Source of the DNA: Viridothelium virens
Taxonomy: Eukaryota > Ascomycota > Dothideomycetes > Trypetheliales > Trypetheliaceae
Assembly: GCA_010094025.1 (NCBI GenBank)
Contig: ML991779.1
Coordinates: 124,001-188,000, forward strand
DNA length: 64,000 nucleotides
Direction: 5' to 3'
The position numbers and the translations under genes are program-made. The notes under the pieces were generated by a model. It was not told the origin of the DNA, made no database searches, and saw nothing but the letters and a program-made list of their open reading frames with translations. Shown here in pieces: positions 11,595 through 22,813 of this stretch; positions within the stretch are counted from its first letter, which is position 1; every line of letters begins with the position of its first letter.

Positions 11595-12135
11595 GGTTTA
11601 CACTCATTCGTCGTGAAGAGATGCCGGGTATAGCGCCTTCTTTCGGTTTTACAGTAAGTTTTGAGGAAAACGCAGACACATTGTGATCTGTAATGGTGGA
11701 GGCTCATAGAGCCAAAGTGCCAAAGTACCGAAGTCCAGACTCGTGGATTTTTGTTCGTTGGCTCTGACGCAGGGACCCGAAGTTTGCCCGCTTCCGTCTC
11801 TATCCCAGTCGTTGCTCGGCGGAGCTTAGCGCGGCCGTGACAAGGGCAACGCTGAGCCTCATTGGGGACCACCCTCCTCTCCTACCCATCTGCAGTCGCG
11901 TTTCTCCAAACCTGTCTCACCCTCACTCGTTCGGGTTGGGTATACGGAGTAGGCTAAAGCAAGTCTTCAGACCACCCCTGCTTCTCTTCATTCTACACCG
12001 TCCCTCCACTCTGCTGTTGTCGCACCGTAGAGTCTAGCGCCTTGTCGATCTTCCAAGTCCAGGAGGCGGCAACGCACGATGGGCTTGACCTCATCATACA
12101 ACGCTCGACGATATGCTCCCTTTCCTATAGCAAAT
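11595..12135. promoter_or_regulatory. Divergent upstream region between FCF1 and the CSI2-like gene
   Basis: The two start codons face away from each other across about 540 bases, so both promoters must lie here unless a distant element is used. The stretch near 11880-12060 is pyrimidine-rich on the plus strand, as in fungal leaders. An in-frame ATG at 12079 precedes the chosen CSI2-like start. Confidence 0.55.
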
Positions 12136-13311
12136 ATGGATACACACCGCATACGCACATCTGTCATTCTCCTCTTCCTATTCGCTCTCCCTGCAATCTC
12201 TCAAACCGACCTCCCCAATCTCTCTACCGCAACCCTCCCGGGCACCTCCTCTGGTTCCTCTACAGGCTCCGGTAGCACACCATCCTCCACTGGCTCTACT
12301 TCCGCCGCTACCACTTCAGGTTCGACGACCGCTTCATCTTCAGCATCTACAACAGATGCCTCATCCCTAACCGTAACCTCCGCTCCCTCTCTGACGTCCT
12401 CTGGCGGCGCCTCTTTCTTCTCTATCACCGGCTCTGGTCCCACCGTCGCCGGTGCTGGCATTCCGACCATGATAGTCCCTGACACCTCTCGCGCCCCGTT
12501 CATGCAAAAGTCCTCTCTTCCCGAAGGCACCGTCTTCATCTGCGTAGGCGCCATCCTCGGCTTCCTCGGCTTCTGCGTCCTCGCGTGGCGCGGCCTCGTT
12601 GCCTGGTCCCTCCACCGCTCCGTCAAACGCGCCGCCCTCAAAGCCGACGTCGCCGAATCCAAGGCCATGCTACGTCCCCCCGGCGCCGGCTTCTACAGTT
12701 CCGTCCCTGGCGGCTCCTCCCTCTCCCTCGAACCCCTCGGATATGGCAATGGTCGCGGCGGCGGTGGCGGCGGGGGCAGCACCAACGAAAAGGGCGGCGA
12801 CCGCATCGGACGCCCCAGCCAGTCCCACACCCCGCGCAGCTCCCTCTTCTTCTCCCCGACCGCCGGCGCCGGCCTCCCCGGTATGCCCGGCGCCAACCGC
12901 AACTCGCAATACCTCCCCGCCGGCTACTACGCTGCGGGCGCCTCGCAAACCGCGGGCGGCAACTCGACCACGCATCTCGGTGGTGGTGGTGGTGGCGGCG
13001 GCGGGAGCTACAACACGCGCGGCGCACGTAACTCCGTCGGCCACTCCCCGCCGGAGTCTCCCTCGCTTCCGCCGAGCCGGGGCAACATGTACAGCCACTC
13101 GGCGCGGAACTCGCGGCGGCTGTCGGGCGCGTACACGAGTCCGAGCTCGAGCACACTGGATCTGAGCGCTCTGTCGAGGGGGAGAGAGCCGACGGGGCGG
13201 CCGAGCAGCAGTACGTTGAATTTGGGGAAGCCGCCGGAGGGGAGGGCGCCGAGTGCGTATTTGGAGGATTTGTTTGAGAATCATGGGAATGGGCCGAGGG
13301 AAAGGTTCTGA
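12136..13311 (+). CDS. Single-pass Ser/Thr-rich membrane protein, CSI2/PRM5-like
   Basis: One exon. I prefer the ATG at 12136 because it puts a clean signal peptide first (MDTHRIRTSVILLFLFALPA, cleavage near ISQT); using 12079 adds 19 polar residues in front. The product is 391 residues. A Ser/Thr-rich, probably O-glycosylated outer segment of about 110 residues is followed by one transmembrane helix (about 140-162, FICVGAILGFLGFCVLAW) and a basic cytosolic juxtamembrane stretch SLHRSVKRAALKAD. The long cytosolic tail has two polyglycine runs and many Ser-Pro sites. This layout fits fungal proteins annotated as CSI2 or vacuolar membrane protein PRM5-like, linked in yeast to cell-wall and chitin functions. 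No enzymatic domain is present. The exact family name is uncertain. Confidence 0.8.
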   Translation: MDTHRIRTSVILLFLFALPAISQTDLPNLSTATLPGTSSGSSTGSGSTPSSTGSTSAATTSGSTTASSSASTTDASSLTVTSAPSLTSSGGASFFSITGSGPTVAGAGIPTMIVPDTSRAPFMQKSSLPEGTVFICVGAILGFLGFCVLAWRGLVAWSLHRSVKRAALKADVAESKAMLRPPGAGFYSSVPGGSSLSLEPLGYGNGRGGGGGGGSTNEKGGDRIGRPSQSHTPRSSLFFSPTAGAGLPGMPGANRNSQYLPAGYYAAGASQTAGGNSTTHLGGGGGGGGGSYNTRGARNSVGHSPPESPSLPPSRGNMYSHSARNSRRLSGAYTSPSSSTLDLSALSRGREPTGRPSSSTLNLGKPPEGRAPSAYLEDLFENHGNGPRERF

Positions 13312-14244
13312 GCTGAGGCATATGGGAAGATGGGGATGAGGCATTTGGGGTGATATTTGGAGGGAGACTGGGGGAGCTGAGTGATGGGGCATGGAAGCGG
13401 GATTCTGGAATCTCTACGGCTAGCCTAGATGGGAGGGGACTCCTCGGTTGTGATAGATTTGGGGCCTCTGGCATCGCTTGATCTTTGCGCAAAAATGCGC
13501 AGTTTCGATTATAAGGAGGGGACATAGGGCTAATCTTTTCGGCGTCTAATTACGTTTGGGTTAAATAGTGAGGTTCTAATTCTTACGGCCAGTGAAGTCA
13601 TCTCATTGTAGCATAGCAGACTATAGGAGTAATGCTAAACAAGGTGTAATGGTTTCAATGGTTCGTATGTGTCTTGGTTATCGATACCTTGGCTATCTGC
13701 TCTATTATAAAGGTGGTCATCGAAACGGCCTGAATATAGGTGGGTTTGCTTCGGGTACGCTAGTTGAACTTCGGAGTTGGTTCGCGAATGGCAAACTTCT
13801 AGAATCTCTGACTACTTAATTATCTATAACTGGTTGAAATCTGTACATTGATACTAGAAAGCCCGAGAGACGGAGTAGCACTACTTCGAATTACTTTTGA
13901 AGTGTACCTATTGTCATCGACGATCTCCCTGCAAGAGATTGATGCGTAGCTACCCTTGAATGAGGTAGCAAGGGGAGAGTTGGTTGACATAAGTGTAGAG
14001 AGGGAACGAAAAGAAAAAGCAAGACAGAGTCGTCAGAGGTGTAATTTCTCTCATCTTCAGCCTCGTCGACTTTGAAGGGCCATTGTGGAAGGTGACACCA
14101 TGGCTGTGTGCATCAAGGCAGCCGCCTGGTCGCAACTCAAGGCAGAAGCTCCTTCTAACACTTGTCATCCGGGCATTTCAGAATCAGTCTCGGCCGACGC
14201 TCTTTCACAAGTCTGTTCGAGAAACTACGCATCGTGATCACAAC
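13312..14244. other. AT-richer intergenic region; no gene seen
   Basis: After the CSI2-like stop the sequence becomes AT-richer, with only short frames. It leads into a decayed receptor gene. No transposon ends were recognised. Confidence 0.5.
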
Positions 14245-17200
14245 GATGAAGGGACGATTCCACCGAAAACCCAAACCCCAACAAGATGATCGAGGGGACC
14301 CTCAGGCTTCATCTAAAGCCTCCACTTTGGGAATGACACGAAAGACACCTCCTTGGGGTCTCAAGCTACTCTATGACGCTGAGAGTAGCGCGGTAGAGTA
14401 AGTAAGTATTTCGTGGTCCTACGGTTTGGATGAGATGGTACGCAAGCTTGGGGAACCCCATTCGAGAACTAGTAGCTTGGACGAGGCTTCAAGCATACCT
14501 CGATACCGCGCAAGGACGATATTTTAGAGCTATGGAGGAGCCTTTCGCCTCCGACTTTTGGTTCTCCACCTATTTAACTGTCCAGTTAGCTCTCTCCATG
14601 GTTTCAGGTCGAACATTGAGTGATCCTGCTGACGTCTTCTGTTAACTTCTTCGTATCATCTTCATTCACGGTCTCGCTGGCCATCTGGAAAAGACATGGA
14701 CGGCAGGCAATGCTACGGTCCCATGGCCTCAGACCCTCCTGCCTGCCAAAGTGTCTAATGCACGCATACTCACTTTCGGATACGATGCAGTTGTGACAGA
14801 CTGGAGGGGTGTGGTTTCTAAAAGTCGAATCGGAAACCACGCTTTGAACTTATTAAATGCTGTGGCGACGTACCGGGATAATGATGATACCGTAAGTCCT
14901 GAGCGTATGAGCAAAAGTCTCGAGAATACGCAGATTGGTTGGGAACATCACAACCACCCCCAACGATATCTGTTTGGCCATAGCTCTTATTTGTTAAATG
15001 TCTTGGAACAACAGAACTCCCCTTCTTCATAGAACGATCGGCCTGTAATCTTTGTGTATCATAGCCTCGGAGGCCTTGTTTGCGAAGATGTAGGTCTTTC
15101 TAAATACTGTCTTTTCCCCGATTAGAACCCCGGATGAGGCGATCTAGACACAGTCGGAGCAATAAAACCTCTAGCTTGTCGTTTACATTCTTTACCCTTG
15201 GTCGCTCCATAAATGCCATTCAGCAGAGCTGAGACACTTGCAATGACTCAGGGAGCACCTTCTGCTCAAGCCTTGAATCCATTCAACGTCGAGAATCTAG
15301 CTCCTCAGAGAACACTGGAGGTTGCTCCATAAAGTCTTTTCCGTGTCCCTTCTGGCTTTTTGGGGTTTCAGATTTGCTAATATGCTGTGCAGACTCTATT
15401 CTTAACCCGCCAAAGGCCAGAGAGACATCCGCAGCGCGTCGCTGACTTAACCTGTGGAATCGTCTTCCTCGGCACCCCGCATCATGGATCTGGCCTTGCA
15501 AAATGGGCCGAGATGCTGGCCAAATCGCTTGGGCTTCTGAAGCAGACGAACCCTCAAATTCTAGGGGCGCTCAATGATGATTCTGAGGTTCTCGCACGGA
15601 TTCAAGATGGATTCCATGCCATGATCAGGTCACGAAGTCAAAATGGACTTCGACCCATTGAGATCACATGCTTCTATGAGGAACTACCTTTGCCTGGCAT
15701 TGGTACGGTAAGTTGCGCCATAGACCCAACCAATGGTGGAATAAGACATGTTGCTGCTAATAGAGGTGGCGAATATTTGGATGTCCGTACATTCTGTGGG
15801 AGGGGGCGCTTCGGCAATGTCAATATATCAAGGACCGTGGAAAAGAGCTCAGAGGAATGTCGAACTGGTGCCTGTACAAGGTCCTCCTGACCGCCCTACT
15901 CGAGCTTCACGTACCTGGAAGCCCGCTAGCCAACTCTTGTGCCTCGCTTACCGTGCCGATATTTTTGAGCTTTTCCCCTGATAGGCCGTGCATAAGGGCT
16001 TAAGCGAAGGGAAGACGGCGACTTCCTGCTCAAAATTCCACCGGGATCCTTCCAGATTGGCTAAAGCTGAAGTGGGCCTGTTGGTTGGATAAAAGCTGTA
16101 CGAGCCCTTGTTCGATGTCCTTCTGAACTCTCGTCCACGGTTTCTTGGTCCTTGCTGAAGGGCCCCGAGGTGTTGGGTCATAAACCTGGTTATCACCGAT
16201 ACAAATAAGCCTCGTTAGCATTGAATTGTCTTATTCTACCACCAGGTGGGCATCTCATTAATCACAGCATGCGCCGACAAGCTACTTGCAGGTTGTTCCA
16301 TCTCATTCAGCCATCCTGCCTGGTTATAATTCGATAGGAATACGGCAGAATCACATGGAAATGACAAAGTTCGAACATGAGGGTGACCCGGGATTCGAGG
16401 CTGTCGCTGGAGAACTTCGTCGATGGATAAAAGAATTTGTTTTTTTTGCCTTAACCGGGGTGGCAAGTACTGATCTATCACAATCTAGACAAGCAAAACA
16501 GCAAAGGGGTTCCGTGTGTACGTAATTAAGACCTCAATACCCGTTCTCAGAGGTATCTAAAACGAGAAAGAACAGTCATGGTGCCATATACCAGCAACCC
16601 GAGGTTTGTTGGGCGAGCCGAGATACTTGAAAAATTGCAAAATTATCTTGTTCATCGCAACCAGCCTGAACTTCAGACTTCCCAAGCACGAGCTGCTCTA
16701 TTTGGCCTCGGCGATATCGGGTAAGAATAACGCCAAAATCTGTATACTCACGGTCAAAATTCCCGAAAAGCTTATTGGCATATGCCCCCCGAAATCGTTC
16801 AAGGGACCAAGTCATTCTGCAAATCAGTCTTGACGTCCCAGGAAAATTTGGATGATCACCTGAGAGTGGCCCTTTAGTATTTTTGCCGACTTTGCTTGTG
16901 TAGCTTCACGTACTTAGAGAGATTGCTAATATATCCAAGGAAAACTCAGATTGCCATAGCTTTCGCCTACTAGGTGCGGAAGATACTCCCAGAGGTATCA
17001 ATATTCTGGGTACACGCCAGCAGCCCAGAACGCTAAACGCTATCGAGATAAAGATGAGGGTGTTCGGGGACGAGCATGAAGAGACACTTATTTCACTGGA
17101 GCGCCTGGCAACAGCCTACAACTATCAAGAGCGATGGACTGAGGCACAGGAGCTAGGTGAACAAATATTAGAGGTGAACAAGAGGACACCAGGCGAAGAG

Positions 17201-17626
17201 GATTGTTGGACGTTATCAGCTACGGGAATCCTAGTACGAACCTACATCGGTCAAGAACGATGGACTGAGGCACAGGAGCTAACTGAACGAAAAGTAGAGG
17301 GGCTTAAGAGGATAAAAGGGGAGGAAGATCCATTGACATTTTTTGCCATGCACCTTTTATCAGCAATCTATTACAAGCAAAGACGGTGGACTGCGGCCGA
17401 AGCGCTAATAGTGCGAGTGATGGAGGTGATGGAGAGGGTACTGGGGGAGGAGCATCCCTTTACCCTGCACAGTATGTATTGCCTTGCGCTGGTTTGGAAA
17501 CGTTTAGATCGACATGATGCGGCGGTGGAAGTAATGTCCAAACTTGCGGAACGACAGAAACGTACCATGGGCTTGGGTCAGGCAGCTCACGCTCTCACAC
17601 AAGGCTCAAGGGAAATTATGGAGTAA
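14245..17626 (+). pseudogene. Decayed alpha/beta-hydrolase - NB-ARC - TPR receptor (fungal NLR)
   Basis: Pieces of a fungal STAND receptor lie in order but not in one readable gene. 14245-14400 gives an N-terminus ending WGLKLLYDAESSAVE. 14644-14890 gives IIFIHGLAGHLEKTW and NARILTFGYDAVVTDWRG. 15035-15090 gives IFVYHSLGGLVCED, the hydrolase nucleophile elbow, with Tyr where Ala is usual. 15395-15711 gives IVFLGTPHHGSGLAKWAEM. 16286-16440 gives SAILPGYNSIGI. NB-ARC begins at about 16575 (RFVGRAEILEKL) but breaks at GLGDIGKNN, where the P-loop should read GxGGIGKT; most of the nucleotide-binding domain is missing before the TPR array at about 17040-17600. An in-frame stop precedes the 14644 segment, and about 0.57 kb separates two hydrolase segments that are normally adjacent. 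The TPR part is still open for 190 codons and could be transcribed. A functional split gene is possible but unlikely. Confidence 0.75.
17054..17626 (+). repeat. TPR array with near-identical DNA units
   Basis: The open 190-codon segment carries about four 42-residue tetratricopeptide units of the kinesin-light-chain type. Each has an ERWTEAQEL-like helix pair and a GEEDPxT/GEEHPFT turn. At DNA level the segment starting at 17127 (caagagcgatggactgaggc...) repeats almost exactly at 17251. It belongs to the decayed receptor. Confidence 0.75.
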
Positions 17627-18086
17627 TGGATGGTATGTACATGAGGTTCCTAGGCTTGACGGCATTGGCACTGGCCGAACTCTCGTTTGGGTCTCTCCCG
17701 ACTCGACATGGAGTAGAATGAAGTCTCCCCGAAAGGCATCATCAGAACGCAGTTTCAATAGGCTCATCAAAGGTGACCCCCTCCTATCGCAATCTCAGCG
17801 TGGAAAATATGAATGCATATATTAGCCCTCAACATATCAATTGAGGGGTACCGTCAAGTCTAGATTAGACTCAGGCCTGAAAGGACAAACGGATGTTTGA
17901 GGCATGTTAGGTTGGCTTAGAGTTCTCATTGGAACTAGTGTTACGAATGTATTTAGTATAGTCAATGGGATTGAAACATGATATTAGTCAAAAGAATGAC
18001 CCTGCATGGCCCTTATGTACATTAGAAATAATTGCAATTGACAAAAAGCAGCTTTTGAGTCTAAGGAATGCCGCAAATCGGTTTCT
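17627..18086. other. Intergenic; no gene seen
   Basis: An AT-rich stretch lies between the receptor remnant and the 3' end of the minus-strand oxygenase. Nothing is recognised. Confidence 0.5.
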
Positions 18087-19147
18087 TCACGTCGGCGTAT
18101 TAGCAACAGGGGGCTGTTGTTCCACGCTGCTTCCATATATTCCGGCCATAATCATCTTCGAATACTCACCGACTGTAATGCCCGTCGGAATGATTAATCC
18201 GTTGGCTTTGTACTGCTCCATCGCTTCACCTGTGCCACAGATCTTCAAGGGTTCAAGACGTGTATCTGGAACGGCAGCACCGAAGTAGGCCATGCTCATT
18301 CTCCCCACATCATGCGGCACGCCATCGAACGTTACACGGTGCTTAGTCGCCTTTAGTTGTCCTCCAGACCCTGTGTTGCCAAGTGCAGTCAGCACATGCT
18401 TCGAGGATTCAGAAAGAACGCTGCTCATCAGCAGCGCACGGACTTACAGAACGCAAGTGCATCGCCCAGGTTGACGAGTATGTTATTTTCTAGATGTGGA
18501 GCAGACACCCATCCCTTCCCATCTGGCGCCTCGATTTCAAGGCCCGCGCACGTCTGGAAAAGAAGTGTGACAGAGCCCGAGTCTGAATGGGCAGACATTC
18601 GAGTTGTACTCTCAGATGGTTCTCGACTTCGGGCAGGGTAGCATAGTATACGGAATTGATTGCCGTTTCCACCGTCTTCAGCATGGGCTTTGGCGAAGTA
18701 ATTGCGGTCCGGAAGATCCAATGCTAGTGCAAGGCAGACCAATAGTTTGATGACAAGATCATGGCAGATGTGTTTGAACGCCTCAATCCTGTCGACCTTG
18801 TCACGCCAATAAGGCGGAAGGGCCTCTTGTCCTTCTTTACATGCGAGACAACCGGGCTTACCAGAGAACCACATGCTTGCCTTATCATCTTTTTTACGAT
18901 CGCTGAGCGGCCCACTGTAGCCCACGTACTGACCATTTATGGGCCATCGCGTCTTCTGATCCTCGGGCACATCATTGAAGAAATCACGTGAGAGCTTGAA
19001 CATCTCTCCAATATCTTTGGTCGGTATTGGATGGTTCTTAAGAAGCAGAAAGCCCCACGTCCGACTTGCATCGGTGATCTCTTTGGCGATGGCGAACTGA
19101 CAATCCTTGTCATCAATATGCTTTATATCAATAATCGGAAATGCCAT
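18087..19147 (-). CDS. 2-oxoglutarate/Fe(II)-dependent oxygenase, isopenicillin N synthase-like
   Basis: Two minus-strand exons (19147-18448, 18370-18087) encode 327 residues. The start MAFPIIDIKHIDD gives the normal beginning of the DIOX_N domain; an upstream in-frame extension to 19276 is a hydrophobic low-complexity stretch and is not used. The oxygenase core has the iron ligands His-Ser-Asp in MSAHSDSGSVTLLFQ and a distal His in KATKHRV, and the RMSMAYF arginine that binds 2-oxoglutarate. The codon for Trp in ALAFWSGGQLKATKHRV is split across the 77-base intron, and the join restores the family consensus, so the intron is secure. Substrate unknown: the superfamily covers flavonoid, gibberellin and secondary-metabolite oxygenases. 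No biosynthetic backbone gene lies nearby. It sits alone between the receptor remnant and a 3.6-kb gene-poor stretch. Confidence 0.9.
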
Positions 19148-22100
19148 TTTGAGGCGGGAAGGTAAAAAGGAAATGGTCCTGACTAAAGAACATATGGAAA
19201 AGAAAAATGTAGAGAATGCGGAAAGGGACGACGTTGGATAGAGAGGTACGTACTTGTCCAGCACCAAGCTCGGCATATCTGACGTGCCTAAGTCTGCATG
19301 CGCATGTCCGATTGAGGTTTAGGCTCCCAGCTGAGGATTATACAAGGTAGGACCTACTTGACGGAGATCTGAGTTCCTTTCAAGACTTCAAAGCTAGGCA
19401 AGCAGTGTTTCTTGCTAGCCCACACAGTGATATTTACGATCTTCTCTACGTGGAAGGTTCGATGACAGTTTCTCTTATCCACTCTATTCAAGGAACTTCT
19501 CGTCCATGTCGGCAAGACTTTCAGAAGCAAAGATCGGACTTCCAGATCGAGGATCATTGCACGTAGTTTTGCGGCTGTCGACCTAATCTAGCCCGGCACA
19601 CAGCTACTTTGAGGGCGGCTTCGCTACCGACAGAGGGTATCGTGCAAGGCCAGGGTGAGCGACATTGCATATAGTTTGTTGTGGAATGGGCTGGACAATC
19701 TCACGTTGATTCTGCTCAAGTCAATGCCATCCAAGTCCATGAGCAGCCCAGGCGAAGTGCGAGACTGTGTGAAAATCAAAGGTAGCCACCACGCATAACC
19801 ACTAATTTGAGGGATAAAACACCAAGATACTGGGTCGACTGGGACGATTAGTAAATCTGGCTTCCTCTAATCGACCTTTGAAGTAGTATCAAGAACATCA
19901 CACAAGGGATGGAATACCCCACGATAGTGACCCCACCGAAAAATCAGATTGAAGCGCTCGACAAGCCTCTACATTTCATCCGGTCGGTCTGTGCATGGCC
20001 ATGCTTCAATGCAACATGTCCAAGTGTAGTCTCGAAGATGGAAGAGTGGCGGGGGACCGGAGATACTTCCGAAGGGGCAACGGTGTTTTCTCCGATTCCT
20101 GTCCTTTTGTGATCGCCGCTTGAAGCCCCAGAACCGCCGGAAATGCCTTAGTATACTGATAAGCTTGGGTCGAGCGTAATGTACTCCGCATAGAGCACGT
20201 ACCCTTGACAGATCTCTCAGGCCTCTTTTCCTTTTTTTACGCCACCGATCTGATCCAGTTCCGATCTCCGAATGCAAGAGATACTAGCCGTGCGATCGGC
20301 ATTTCTGCACCGTCTGAGCCGCTCCCTCAGCTTCAGCTGCCGTGGCTGCCTACATAGTGAAGGCTGGAGGAGTTGGAGGACGGAAGTACCTACTGCCGGC
20401 GCACTGGCCAACTTCTGTACCTCTTGTGTTAAGGAAGCAGATTTCAAGCTGTCGTCCATTGTGATGAGTTAAAGTTGTATCCGGCTTCTTCATTTCAGTG
20501 ATGTTGTATGATTTGTTTCTGGGAAGGGACTAAAAGGTCAGTTTCTTGCGGCGCCTAAGATCGAACATCATTGGATATGGAAGGGTTCAGAGATTGGTAT
20601 TCTAACGGAGCGCGCCACCATTGGTCTTCCCAAGCTTGATTTAGGCAAAGGCATCATCAAGTCGAGCATTATTCATGAAAAGGTGGGATTCATTAATTCT
20701 TCCATCCTCTGGACGTCCATATTTTCCTGTCTGCCTTTAGATCAATTCCAAAAGAAGCAGTTCTGCAGATAGGTTTCCACCAAGGCTGGAACGGCGCATC
20801 TCGTTGGCGTCTAGCGGGAGTGCCGCCCGCTTCGAAAGGCTGACAAGCTAAGATTACGAGAACACCTGGGGCCACTCTGGTCATTGTCGTGGAGGGACAA
20901 TATCCTAAATGAAGGGTCATTCCTTACGACGATCTCCGCACGGACGCCCGACGGTGGTCAGTCGGAGTCTTCTACATCAGCATCCAAAAATGAGGCTGAG
21001 AGAGAGCAGAGAATAGAGTATTGACTAAACTTTCCGGTAGGTCGATGTCACATAGATACGCTCATGCAGGTACGGTGATATCGGGATATTTGCGTGCATA
21101 CATGTTCCAGATCAAAGGTTAGATCGGAAAACCAGACCGTTGTTTGCAGACGGAAATGATAGTCTGGGCCGGCTAAGAGCAGCGGTCCAGTCAATTGTCT
21201 CCTATTTCGGTGTCTGCACATGCAAACGCCACACCCGCTCGGAAAGATGTGTCATCGTCGAGAGGGCGGAGAGCTTGCGTTGCTTGTTTCAAAGACTGGG
21301 GGAGCCTTGTCTGTTAAGGGGATTAGCCTCCGCCAAAGTCCGGCGTAGAGCCCAGTGAGCCCGTCGTAGCACCGGCAAAGGCGGGATGCTAAAAGCTGGT
21401 GAGCTGGTCGCGCTCTCATGTTGGCGTCGCGTCTTATTTCCTTTTCATCTCGTGCGATTGCGTGTCTCTTATCTTGTCGTGAATGCATGTTGGGAGCTTT
21501 GGTCGGGAATTGTCACCGTCTCTTAAGGACTGAGACTGCAGTGGTACATTGCATATTGACTGCTGAAGCAGTGCGAAGCATGCCAGTGCTGACCAGTCAG
21601 ATACTGACGGTGGCGTCTGTCGCCCACACCCTCCTCTACTATAGCGCACCCATGCGCCCAAAAAGAGACGGAGTCAGGGGATGATCAGCAGGCCAAAGCC
21701 CAAGTTCCCCCCGCGTTCAGCATCACCGCATCATCAGATGACTCGGATATCTCGCTTGCGGCGTCCACCATGGCTCGCTTGACCGCATCGAGCGCTCGTC
21801 GACGCTCCCTCTCATAGGTTGCAACGTCACCGTATCCCAGGAAAGGAGATCAGATAGTGCTTTTGGTCGCTTGTGGCGGACGGACACGGATGCCCTTCCC
21901 AGCCTTGACCCAGATTGCGCGAATCTCGCAGCTTCTGAACGGCGACTGTTGTTTCCTACATGATTGGAGAGTGGAATGAGGGACGGTTGTACAAAGTGAG
22001 GGGAGTCGATGCAGTGCGGTGCATCTGGAGTGGCTCAAAGAGCACTGCCGTCTCCGTACATACTCCATACCTCCTAGTAGTTTACAGGAGGCCCCTGGCC

Positions 22101-22813
22101 AAATTAAGATGGAAAAGCGCCAAGCAATCAAAAGGTGAGCACGGCCAATGGCCGGCCGCAATGGTGTCCTATCTTAATGCAGGGTCTGAGTAGCTTCTGC
22201 CCTTCGACTGCAGAAGTCGAGGACAGAAGCGTTTCACGTCCTTCTTAATGCAGTGTGATTCTCTGCCTGCCGCTGTTGCTGCTTCCGCTCTTGCTCCTGG
22301 CGCTCGCTGCTGGCTCCTTCCCCGGATCTTTTTCATCCGCTCTTTCGTGCCGCAGTCTGCATCTACGGCCTGAGGCGCTTCTGCCAACTTCGCTTTGCCG
22401 CCGCCTGCTCCTCCTCGTTCGCACTGCGCCCGTCATCGTAGGGTAGTCTTATTCGTGTCTTGACTAATATTACCCTCCAACACCATTGCGCTGGCCGCCT
22501 AATTGCCCCCACAAGAGACGCGCGAGCATTTTCAGATGTGCCAATGGCCGTACCACCCTTTTGACCCACCTCTTTGGTCTTATGTCATGTGTGACACTCG
22601 GTAGTCCCTAAGCGCTGGGCGAAACGACCCTACGGTAATCCCCGGGGTTGCTGGTCTGCCCCTCAAAACCTTCAGAGCGCGACCATCGCGCATTGGTTGT
22701 CGCAAAGGACCTCTGTCACAGCTTAACTCGATCAAGGCCGTATTTTTAGAAGGCTCTTGTCGACCGCCCCTTGCTGGGCCCTTTAGCTGGCTCGATACGG
22801 GGATTGCAAAGCC
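19148..22813. other. Gene-poor 3.7-kb interval; no supported gene
   Basis: Only frames below about 105 codons occur and none has a recognisable motif. A weak minus-strand candidate begins at 20459 (MDDSLKSASLTQEVQKLASAP) and has a GTAGGT donor after about 22 codons, but I could not extend it to a convincing protein. The last 500 bases are the presumed promoter and leader of the Bem3-like gene. No repeat ends or transposase similarity were seen. Confidence 0.5.

Noticed and set aside
12638-13525. 295-codon minus-strand frame opposite the CSI2-like gene
   Set aside because: It is rich in Arg, Ser, Cys and Pro, as expected for the antisense of a GC-rich Gly/Ser-coding region, and the plus strand has a clear signal peptide and membrane helix.
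13312-18086. A transposon or virus-like element causing the decayed region
   Set aside because: I saw no transposase, reverse transcriptase, integrase or terminal repeats; the coding remnants all belong to a host receptor gene.
20217-20459. Small minus-strand gene starting MDDSLKSASLTQEVQKL
   Set aside because: The start looks good and a donor follows, but none of the joins I tried gives a convincing continuation; kept only as a note in the gene-poor interval.
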